Part shown: positions 25,359-32,168 of the stretch, one piece after another
Layout of the letters: the number at the start of each line of letters is the position of its first letter
Position numbering within the stretch: position 1 is the first letter of the stretch
DNA from: Acidobacterium sp.
Lineage (GTDB): Bacteria; Acidobacteriota; Vicinamibacteria; Vicinamibacterales; UBA2999
Direction of reading: 5' to 3'
NCBI GenBank assembly: GCA_002737365.1
Contig: NSIL01000008.1
Coordinates: forward strand, 55,035-119,034
DNA length: 64,000 nucleotides
The notes under the pieces: model-generated
Database searches by the model: none
Told to the model about the DNA's origin: nothing
The model's input: only the letters and a program-made list of their open reading frames with translations
Translations under genes and position numbers: made by a program

Positions 25359-26138
25359 ATGACCGCCATCACCAGCCGGCACCACCCCATCGTCAAAGAC
25401 TTCCGCGACGCGGCTCGTGGCGGCGACGTCATGCTGCTCGATGGCTGGCACCTCATCGCAGAGGCTCTCGGCGCCGACGTGAGCATCGGGACACTGGCCG
25501 TGTGCGGACCGATGAGCGCCGACCAGCAGGCGCTGATCGAGCGCGCTCGCAACGCAGATGCCCACATCGTCGAAGTGTCAGATGCCGTGCTGAAGGCATT
25601 GTCGCCGGTCAACTCCCCTACTGGCGTCGTTGCCACGGCGCGCAAACCCCTCACCGACCCTGCCGCCATGCTGACGCCGGCGCCACCGTTAGTACTGGCC
25701 GGCATCGGCATTCAGGATCCCGGGAATGCCGGCGCGGTGATTCGCTCTGCCGCCGCGGCCGGTGCGACCGGCGTCATTGTCGATGAGGCGACGGCCGACC
25801 CCTGGGGCTGGAAGGCTCTTCGCGCCTCGATGGGCGCCGTCTTTCATCTCCCGGTAGTCCGCAGCCACCACCCGGTGGCGATACTGCGCGAGTGGCAATC
25901 AGCCGGCGTCAGGTTGGTCGCCGCGGTTCCGCGTGACGGCGTACCGCTCTACGAAGTGGATCTGGCGATACCCGTGGTGGTGATGGTTGGCGGCGAAGGC
26001 CCCGGCCTGTCCGCCGACGTGCTGGCCGCCGCTGACGTCAGGCTCACCATTCCCATGACCGCTGTTGTCGAGTCGCTGAACGTGGCCGTCGCCGCCGCGT
26101 TGATTCTGTACGAAGCGAAGAGGCAACGGGCGCGATGA
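25359..26138 (+). CDS. TrmH/SpoU-family RNA 2'-O-methyltransferase
   Basis: A 259-residue SPOUT methyltransferase. An N-terminal substrate-binding domain (HPIVKDFRDAARGGDVMLLDGWHLIAEAL) precedes the knotted SAM domain, with motif 1 GIQDPGNAGAVIRSAAAAGATGVIV, motif 2 MVGGEGPGLSADV and motif 3 TIPMTAVVESLNVAVAAALILYE. It probably methylates a ribose in 23S rRNA or tRNA; the nearest described relatives are RlmB and TsnR-like enzymes, and the target is not predictable. Its stop overlaps the rarA start (ATGA). Confidence 0.92.
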   Translation: MTAITSRHHPIVKDFRDAARGGDVMLLDGWHLIAEALGADVSIGTLAVCGPMSADQQALIERARNADAHIVEVSDAVLKALSPVNSPTGVVATARKPLTDPAAMLTPAPPLVLAGIGIQDPGNAGAVIRSAAAAGATGVIVDEATADPWGWKALRASMGAVFHLPVVRSHHPVAILREWQSAGVRLVAAVPRDGVPLYEVDLAIPVVVMVGGEGPGLSADVLAAADVRLTIPMTAVVESLNVAVAAALILYEAKRQRAR

Positions 26139-27463
26139 GTCTGTTCGACGAGCCGCCCGCACCAGTCGATCCCAACACCGTTCCTCTCGCCGAGCGGATG
26201 AGGCCGCGCACCCTCGACGAGATCGTCGGCCAGGACGATGTGATCGCGGCGGGACGGCCGCTGCGCGAGATGATCGACCGCGACTTGCTGCAGTCGATCA
26301 TCCTCTGGGGTCCTCCGGGGACGGGCAAGACGACGCTCGCGCGCCTGATCGCCGACCTGACCAAGGCCAACTTCATTGCGTTCAGCGCCGTGCTCGCCGG
26401 CATCAAGGAAGTGAAGGATGTGATGGCGGCGGCCGAACAGCGCCGCCGCATGAGCGGCCGACGCACCATCGTCTTTGTTGACGAAATTCATCGCTTCAAC
26501 AAGGCGCAGCAAGACGCCTTCCTCCCTCGCGTCGAAAGCGGCGACATCGTCCTGATTGGCGCGACCACAGAGAATCCGTCGTTCGAAGTAAACGCCGCGT
26601 TGCTCTCGCGATCAAAAGTGTTCGTGTTGAAGTTGCTCACGGAGGATGCGATTGTGACCATCCTCAAGACCGCCTTGGCCGATCCCGAACGCGGCCTAGG
26701 CAAGCAGCAGCCTGAGGCGGACGAGGACGCGCTGCGGGCGATTAGCCGCTTCGCCAATGGCGACGCGCGCTCAGCCCTGAACCTGTTGCAGCTTACGGTC
26801 TCGTCAGCGAACAACCCCACCGGCCGGCCCCGGCTCGACAAGGCCCTGCTTGAGAAGACACTTCAAAACCGCACGCTGCTCTACGACAAGACCGGAGAAG
26901 AGCACTACAACCTGATGTCGGCGCTTCATAAGTCGATGCGCAACAGCGATCCCGATGCGTCGGTCTACTGGCTGGCGCGCATGGTGGAAGCCGGCGAAGA
27001 CGCGAAGTACATCGCGCGGCGGCTGATTCGTTTTGCGTCCGAGGACATCGGCAACGCCGATCCCCAGGCGTTGACCATTGCGGTCGCCGCCAAGGACGCC
27101 GTGCATTTCATCGGCATGCCCGAGGGCAACACGGCCCTGGCTCAAGCCGCGATCTACCTGGCAACCGCACCAAAGAGCAACGCCGTTTACAGCGCGTATG
27201 GCGCGGCCGCCGAGGCCGCGAAGAACGACGTCGCTTCACCAGTGCCGCTGCACCTGCGTAATGCGCCGACCAAGTTGATGAAGCAGTTAGACTACGGCAA
27301 GGGTTACCAGTACGCGCACCACGAACCCGATGCCGTGGCGAGCATGGCTTGCCTGCCGGATAACCTGAAGGGCCGGGAGTTCTACCAGCCGACCGACTAC
27401 GGCTTCGAGAAGGAAATCAGGAAGCGCCTGGCCTGGTGGAAATCACGGCGGGGCGGGTCTTAA
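26135..27463 (+). CDS. rarA: Replication-associated recombination protein A (AAA+ ATPase)
   Basis: A 442-residue clamp-loader-like AAA+ protein. Walker A GPPGTGKTT, Walker B VFVDEIHRFNKAQQD, sensor 1 GATTENPSFEVN, and the arginine finger region LLSRSKVF are present, followed by the MgsA C-terminal domain (YNLMSALHKSMRNSDPDASVYWLARMVEAGED, ASEDIGNADPQAL, YLATAPKSNAVYSAYGAA). RarA acts at stalled replication forks and interacts with SSB. The last five codons (RRGGS) and stop are part of a perfect 32-bp palindrome. Confidence 0.95.
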   Translation: MSLFDEPPAPVDPNTVPLAERMRPRTLDEIVGQDDVIAAGRPLREMIDRDLLQSIILWGPPGTGKTTLARLIADLTKANFIAFSAVLAGIKEVKDVMAAAEQRRRMSGRRTIVFVDEIHRFNKAQQDAFLPRVESGDIVLIGATTENPSFEVNAALLSRSKVFVLKLLTEDAIVTILKTALADPERGLGKQQPEADEDALRAISRFANGDARSALNLLQLTVSSANNPTGRPRLDKALLEKTLQNRTLLYDKTGEEHYNLMSALHKSMRNSDPDASVYWLARMVEAGEDAKYIARRLIRFASEDIGNADPQALTIAVAAKDAVHFIGMPEGNTALAQAAIYLATAPKSNAVYSAYGAAAEAAKNDVASPVPLHLRNAPTKLMKQLDYGKGYQYAHHEPDAVASMACLPDNLKGREFYQPTDYGFEKEIRKRLAWWKSRRGGS

Positions 27464-27477
27464 GACCCGCCCCGCCG
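27446..27477. terminator. Perfect 32-bp palindrome at the rarA 3' end
   Basis: A 16-bp arm beginning CGGCGGGGCGGGTC is followed with no unpaired centre by its exact complement ending in GCCCCGCCG. It contains the rarA stop codon (27461-27463) and lies between two converging genes (the PQQ dehydrogenase stop is at 27485). A very GC-rich hairpin in either direction is expected, fitting a bidirectional transcription barrier. No T-tract follows, so it may instead be a REP-like repeat captured by the coding end. Confidence 0.7.
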
Positions 27478-27484
27478 ACTGAAG

Positions 27485-29200
27485 CTACGGCAGCGCGAAG
27501 GTATGGACCTTGCCCTTGCTGATCCCCGCCATCACGGCGACGTACTGCTTGCCGTCGAGCTCGTAGCCGATCGGCGTCGCAACACCCTGGCCTAGTTGTG
27601 CCTCCCACAAGGTCTTGCCACTCAGCGGGTCCAACGCGAAGAACTTGCCGGCGCTGTTGCCGACGAAGATCAACTGACCAGCCGTTGACAGTGCTCCGCC
27701 GCTTGAGAGGAACGGAATCTTCCAGGCTGGCTTTTGCGCCACCGGGTCCCACGCAACGAAGAACCCGCCAGGGGGCGGCGCTTTTGGATCGGGCGGTGGT
27801 GGTGGCACCGGCTTCGTGCCGGCGGGCGTGCCCCGGCGAATCCCGAGGTTCCACTGCCCTTCCTTGAATTCGAACTTCTCTTCCATCGCAAACGCCGAAC
27901 TGGTCTCCTGGCCCGGGTAGTAGACGAAGCCCGTGGCTGGGTTGAACGCCATCGGCGGCCAATGGTGCGCGCCCACCGGCGACGGCGACAGGCGCACCGG
28001 CGTAAAGCGATAGCGCGCGGCCTCCGTCTCTTTCGGCCGGCCCGTCTCCATGTCAATCGACGTCGCCCACGAGGTGTAGACGAACGGCGCGCCGGAAATC
28101 AGCTTGCCGGTCGCGCGGTCCAGCACATAGAAGAAACCGTTCTTGGGCGCCTGCATCAAGACCTTGCGAACCTGGCCGCCAATGGTCAGGTCGGCAAGAA
28201 TCATCGGCTGCGCCGAGTTGTAGTCCCAGTTATCGCCAGGCGTCGTCTGGTAGTGCCACACATACTTGCCGGTGTCGGCGTTGAGCGCGACGATCGAGGC
28301 GAGGTAGAGATTGTCGCCGCCACCTGGACTGCGGTGATTGGCGTTCCACGGCGAGCCGTTGCCGGTGCCAACGTAGACCAAGTTCAGGTCAGGATCGTAG
28401 GCAATGCCGTCCCACGGTGTGCCGCCGCCGCCGAACTTCCACCACTGCCCGGTCCACGTCTTGGCGGCCGCGGCCATGGCTTCGTCCTCGAAGGGCTTCG
28501 CCGGGTCGCCCGGAATCACGTAGAACTTCCAGGCCTGCTTGCCGGTCGCCGCGTCGTAGGCGGCGAGGAACCCGCGCACGCCGTACTCGGCGCCGCCCTG
28601 GCCAATCACGACTTTGCCCTTCACGATGCGTGGGGCGCCGGTAATGGTGTAGTCGGTGCCCGGGGCCGTAGTCTGCACGGCCCACACGGGCGTGCCCGTC
28701 TCGGCGTTGAGCGCGACGAGACGGCCATCGAGCAAACCGACGTAGACCTTGCCGTCATACAACGCCACGCCGCGATTGACCGGACCGCAGCACGGCCGCG
28801 GCCCCATGGCTTCGGTGCCGCCGCGCACCAGCGCTGGGTCGTACTGCCACTTTACTTTCTGGGTCCTGAGATCGATGGCGTAGACCTGGCTCCAGGTCGA
28901 GGTGCCGTAGAGTACGCCGTTGAACACCAACGGGGTGGTCTCGACCTTTCCGTCGGAGCCCACATCGATCGCCGCCGTCTGCGTCAGCCGGCTGACGTTG
29001 CTCTGGTCGATCTGTTTCAGTGGGCTGTGGTGCGTCTCCGCATAGTCGCGGCCATAACTCGGCCAGTCGCCGTCGGCGGGCTTCAGCAACGTCGCGTCGG
29101 TAACTGTTGGTGCTGATTGCTGTCCTTGCAGGGCTGCCACCGCCACGCATCCAACCAGGCCAGTTGCGATCCAGCCTGTCCAACGCCTTGTCACGTTCAT
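27485..29200 (-). CDS. PQQ-dependent (quinoprotein) dehydrogenase
   Basis: A 571-residue exported beta-propeller enzyme. Signal peptide MNVTRRWTGWIATGLVGCVAVAALQ, then eight W-motif blades (e.g. ALNAETGTPVWAVQT, ALDPLSGKTLWEAQLG). PQQ-site marks are the vicinal disulfide Cys pair in GPRPCCGPVNRG and the GTGNGSPWNAN metal-binding loop; the catalytic Asp lies in NWDYNS. Methanol/ethanol dehydrogenase family members oxidise alcohols in the periplasm. Two residues after the catalytic Asp there is Asn rather than the Asp typical of lanthanide enzymes or Ala of MxaF. There is no C-terminal cytochrome c domain, so an external electron acceptor is needed; none is nearby. Substrate unknown. Confidence 0.9.
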   Translation of the reverse strand: MNVTRRWTGWIATGLVGCVAVAALQGQQSAPTVTDATLLKPADGDWPSYGRDYAETHHSPLKQIDQSNVSRLTQTAAIDVGSDGKVETTPLVFNGVLYGTSTWSQVYAIDLRTQKVKWQYDPALVRGGTEAMGPRPCCGPVNRGVALYDGKVYVGLLDGRLVALNAETGTPVWAVQTTAPGTDYTITGAPRIVKGKVVIGQGGAEYGVRGFLAAYDAATGKQAWKFYVIPGDPAKPFEDEAMAAAAKTWTGQWWKFGGGGTPWDGIAYDPDLNLVYVGTGNGSPWNANHRSPGGGDNLYLASIVALNADTGKYVWHYQTTPGDNWDYNSAQPMILADLTIGGQVRKVLMQAPKNGFFYVLDRATGKLISGAPFVYTSWATSIDMETGRPKETEAARYRFTPVRLSPSPVGAHHWPPMAFNPATGFVYYPGQETSSAFAMEEKFEFKEGQWNLGIRRGTPAGTKPVPPPPPDPKAPPPGGFFVAWDPVAQKPAWKIPFLSSGGALSTAGQLIFVGNSAGKFFALDPLSGKTLWEAQLGQGVATPIGYELDGKQYVAVMAGISKGKVHTFALP

Positions 29201-29224
29201 GAAGAAGTCTCCCGCAAGAATTAT

Positions 29225-29269
29225 AGGGGTCTGGACCCGAGAGGGGAAGCACCGAAGAGTCTGACCCCT
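29225..29269. repeat. Inverted repeat AGGGGTC...GACCCCT (REP-like)
   Basis: AGGGGTC (29225-29231) and its exact complement GACCCCT (29263-29269) flank 31 bp, just upstream of the PQQ dehydrogenase start. Motifs of this type (AGGGGTCAGACTC) are common as dispersed repeats near REP-associated transposases in related genomes, from memory. No transposase is present here. Confidence 0.45.
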
Positions 29270-29279
29270 CCCCTCCGCA

Positions 29280-29378
29280 TCAGAGCTTCAATGTCTGGAG
29301 AAACGCGTTCAAGGCCGCGACCACTTCATCCGGGATGTCGTGGCCACCGTCACAGGGGAACCACCAGAAGCCAACGTT
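29280..29378 (-). pseudogene. Fragment of an alpha/beta-hydrolase C-terminus
   Basis: In one minus-strand frame between two stops, 32 codons read as a hydrolase tail: FWWFPCDGGHDIPDEVV followed by AALNAFLQTLKL and a stop. The GGHD with a preceding polar strand and an amphipathic final helix is the classical arrangement around the catalytic His of esterases and dienelactone hydrolases. The upstream part is absent, and the frame ends at a stop (29379-29381). It is a degraded remnant, in the 205-bp space between the PQQ enzyme and mutL. Confidence 0.6.
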
Positions 29379-29405
29379 TCATGAAGACTCGCCCCCTTAC
29401 CCGCC

Positions 29406-31178
29406 CTAAATCCTGTCGAAGTTCTTTTCAATTTCACGACGGGTGATGCGCAGCATCACCGGCCGGCCGTGGGGACACACGGTCGAGTATGCGGTGGCGC
29501 GCAGTTCCTCGAGGATGTGATGCATCTTCTCGAGCGTCAGCGGATAGTTGGCCTTGACCGCCGCATGGCAGGCCGTGGTTGCCGCAATCTGCTTGAGCGA
29601 GTCTTCCAGGCGCAAGCCGCGGTCGAGTCCGTCGAGATCGTCGGCCAGCGCGCGCAGCGCCGCGTCGCACTTGTCACGCGGCAACAGCGCCGGCATGGCG
29701 GTGACCTTGATGCTGTCGCCGCCAAAGTCTTCGACCTCAAAGCCAAACTTGGCGAGGGCGTCGGCCCGCGAGATCAACGCGTTGCGCTCGGCGGCCGGCA
29801 ACTCGAGAATCATCGGCACGAGCATCCCCTGGCTCTCGAGATTCTCGGTCGTCAGCCGCTGCATAATCCGTTCGAACAGCACGCGCTCGTGCGCCACGTG
29901 CTGATCGATGATGCACAGCCCCTCGTCGTCCATGGCGATGATGAAGGTGTCGCGGAACTGGCCGAGCGCGATCATGGGCCGTACGGCGGGTAGGGCCGGT
30001 GGGGGCGGTGCGAAGGCGGGAGCACCGCCCTCACCCGTCTGACCAACCACATCCGCCCCACCTGACCAACCAGCCGGACCTGCCCCACTCGCCCACCGGC
30101 TCGTGAAGCTGGCTCCCTGCAGGGCACCCGGAATCGAGGGCTGCAGCGGCCGTCCAGGCAGCACGTCGGAGGCATGCAACGTCAGCTCCGGCGCCGGGCC
30201 CTTGCCAAGCGCGTCGCCCAGGGCGCGCCGCACCATCTCGTGCACCATCGACTGGTCGCGGAACCGCACTTCGGCCTTGGTGGGATGCACGTTGACGTCG
30301 ACGCGGTCCGGCGGAATGTCGAGGAACACGTGCACCTCGGGTTTGCGCTCCTTGTTGGTGGCCACACTGTACGAATCGAGAATCGCATGCGCGATCGTCC
30401 GATCCTTGACGATGCGACGGTTCACGAACACGTGCTGGGGGCCGCGAACCGGGCCTTGCTCCGCCAACGCCGCGATGAAGCCGTGCAAGCGCAGGCCACC
30501 AAATTCGCGATCGACGGCAACGAGGTCCTGGCGATCGCCATAGAGTTGATAGAGACGGTCCGACAAGCTTGCAACCGGAGGCACAGACAGCACCTGGCGG
30601 CCGGCACTGATCAGCGTGAAGCCCACTTCGGCATAGCAAAGGGCCAACTGCGTCACAAACCGCGAGACCTGCGCAGCCTCGGCGGCATCGGACTTCAGGA
30701 ACTTCCTGCGCGCCGGCAGGTTGTAAAAGACGTCGGCGACTTCCACGAGGGTGCCCTCAGGTCCGCCGGCCTCGACGACCGACTCGATGATCCCGGCGTT
30801 GACGCGAATCTCGGTACCGCTGTCGCTTCCGCGGGCTCGCGTTCGCAAGCGGAAGTGCGAGACCGAGGCCATCGACGGCAAGGCCTCGCCGCGGAAGCCG
30901 AGAGTAACAATCGCCCCCAGGTCGTCGGCGCGCTTGATCTTGCTGGTGGCATGCCGCTCCAAGCACAGCCGCGCATCGTCCGGGTCCATGCCAATGCCAT
31001 CGTCCTCAATGCGCACCAGCTTCTTGCCGCCGTACTCAACGGTGATGGTGATGCGCGTGGCCTGGGCGTCGATCGCGTTTTCGACCAGCTCCTTGACGAC
31101 CGACGCGGGGCGCTCGACGACTTCGCCGGCCGCGATCTGATTAGCGAGGTCTTCGGGCAGCCGGGTAATGCGCCCCAT
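29406..31178 (-). CDS. mutL: DNA mismatch repair protein MutL
   Basis: A 590-residue GHKL ATPase. The N-terminal domain has motif ELVENAIDAQATRI, DDGIGM, RHATSKI and GFRGEALPSMASV. The C-terminal dimerisation domain begins near 385 after a Gly/Pro-rich linker. The endonuclease motif is present as DQHVAHERVLFE (consensus DQHAxxExxxxE, Ala to Val), along with ACHAAVKANY and CPHGRP, so MutL is probably a latent nicking endonuclease, as in organisms without MutH. It is the last gene of the long minus-strand string, directly abutting corA. Confidence 0.97.
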   Translation of the reverse strand: MGRITRLPEDLANQIAAGEVVERPASVVKELVENAIDAQATRITITVEYGGKKLVRIEDDGIGMDPDDARLCLERHATSKIKRADDLGAIVTLGFRGEALPSMASVSHFRLRTRARGSDSGTEIRVNAGIIESVVEAGGPEGTLVEVADVFYNLPARRKFLKSDAAEAAQVSRFVTQLALCYAEVGFTLISAGRQVLSVPPVASLSDRLYQLYGDRQDLVAVDREFGGLRLHGFIAALAEQGPVRGPQHVFVNRRIVKDRTIAHAILDSYSVATNKERKPEVHVFLDIPPDRVDVNVHPTKAEVRFRDQSMVHEMVRRALGDALGKGPAPELTLHASDVLPGRPLQPSIPGALQGASFTSRWASGAGPAGWSGGADVVGQTGEGGAPAFAPPPPALPAVRPMIALGQFRDTFIIAMDDEGLCIIDQHVAHERVLFERIMQRLTTENLESQGMLVPMILELPAAERNALISRADALAKFGFEVEDFGGDSIKVTAMPALLPRDKCDAALRALADDLDGLDRGLRLEDSLKQIAATTACHAAVKANYPLTLEKMHHILEELRATAYSTVCPHGRPVMLRITRREIEKNFDRI

Positions 31179-32168
31179 CTACCACCAACCCGACTTGCGC
31201 AACCAGTAGAACAGGCCGAGACTCGACAGCGCCATGAGCGCGATAATCTCCAGGAACTGGTACTCGGGACTGCCGAACAGGGTCGGCAGCGGCACGTTCA
31301 TGCCGAACAGGCCAGTGATCACGGTCATGGGACCGAACAGCGTCGCGATCACCGCCAGTACCTTCGAGACATCGGCCAGCCGGTTCGACACGCTCGCCAG
31401 GTGCGCATCGAGGATGCCGGTGACGCGATCGTGGAACATGATGCCATCATCGGCCATGCGTGCGAACTGATCGTAGACGTCGCGGAACCGGTAGGCCATC
31501 TCTTGGTTGATGAGGTCGAACTCGCGACGCGCAAGCCGGCCGACTACATCGCGCTGGGGCACGAGGATACGACGCAGCGCGGTGATGTCGCGCTTCACCG
31601 CAAGAATCTCGCCGACGGTCGACTCGGCGGGGTTCTCGATCACGCGATCTTCGATCGCGTCGAGCCGCTCCTCAACCTCGTCCACTTCAGGCCGGTAGTG
31701 ATCCACCATGGTGTCGACGATCCGGTGAAACAACGCGATCGCGCCTTCGGCCAGAATGTGGTCGGTTCGCCCGCATAGCTCCGCGATGTGCGCAAGGCTG
31801 CGGCGCTGGCCGTCGTGGACCGTCACCAGGAAGTTGGGTGCCAGGAAGAAGTCCGTCTCGGCAGTATCGAACTTGTGCTCGGCGGCGTGGAAGTTGATGC
31901 CGTGCAGCACGACGTAGAGATGCTTGCCGTAGCTTTCAACCTTCGGGTTGGTTTCGCGCTGCACGGCAGCATCGACGGCCAGTTCGTGCAAACCGAACTG
32001 GTCGCGCATGACCGCCGCATCAGCCTCGGTCGGCTCCGTCACATCCGCCCACACGATGACCTCGCTGGACTGGTCCTCCGTAGTCGTGGCGGAGGAGGAC
32101 AGCCAAGCCGGGTCGAGGCGGTCCACCACTTCGGTGCGACCGTCCCGATGGACGAAGTAACGAATCAA
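31179..32168 (-). CDS. corA: CorA-family divalent cation transporter
   Basis: A 329-residue protein with a large cytoplasmic N-terminal domain, long stalk helix and two C-terminal membrane helices. The signature GMN (GLFGMNVPLPT) lies between the helices, and the C-terminus is YWLRKSGWW. CorA pentamers import Mg2+ (sometimes Co2+/Ni2+). It overlaps the ppdK stop by 4 bp (ATGA) and its stop is directly followed by mutL. A second Mg2+ transporter, MgtE, is encoded in the same string. Confidence 0.95.
   Translation of the reverse strand: MIRYFVHRDGRTEVVDRLDPAWLSSSATTTEDQSSEVIVWADVTEPTEADAAVMRDQFGLHELAVDAAVQRETNPKVESYGKHLYVVLHGINFHAAEHKFDTAETDFFLAPNFLVTVHDGQRRSLAHIAELCGRTDHILAEGAIALFHRIVDTMVDHYRPEVDEVEERLDAIEDRVIENPAESTVGEILAVKRDITALRRILVPQRDVVGRLARREFDLINQEMAYRFRDVYDQFARMADDGIMFHDRVTGILDAHLASVSNRLADVSKVLAVIATLFGPMTVITGLFGMNVPLPTLFGSPEYQFLEIIALMALSSLGLFYWLRKSGWW

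Noticed and set aside
30174..31778. 534-codon plus-strand open frame
   Set aside because: Antisense to mutL and corA; shadow frame.
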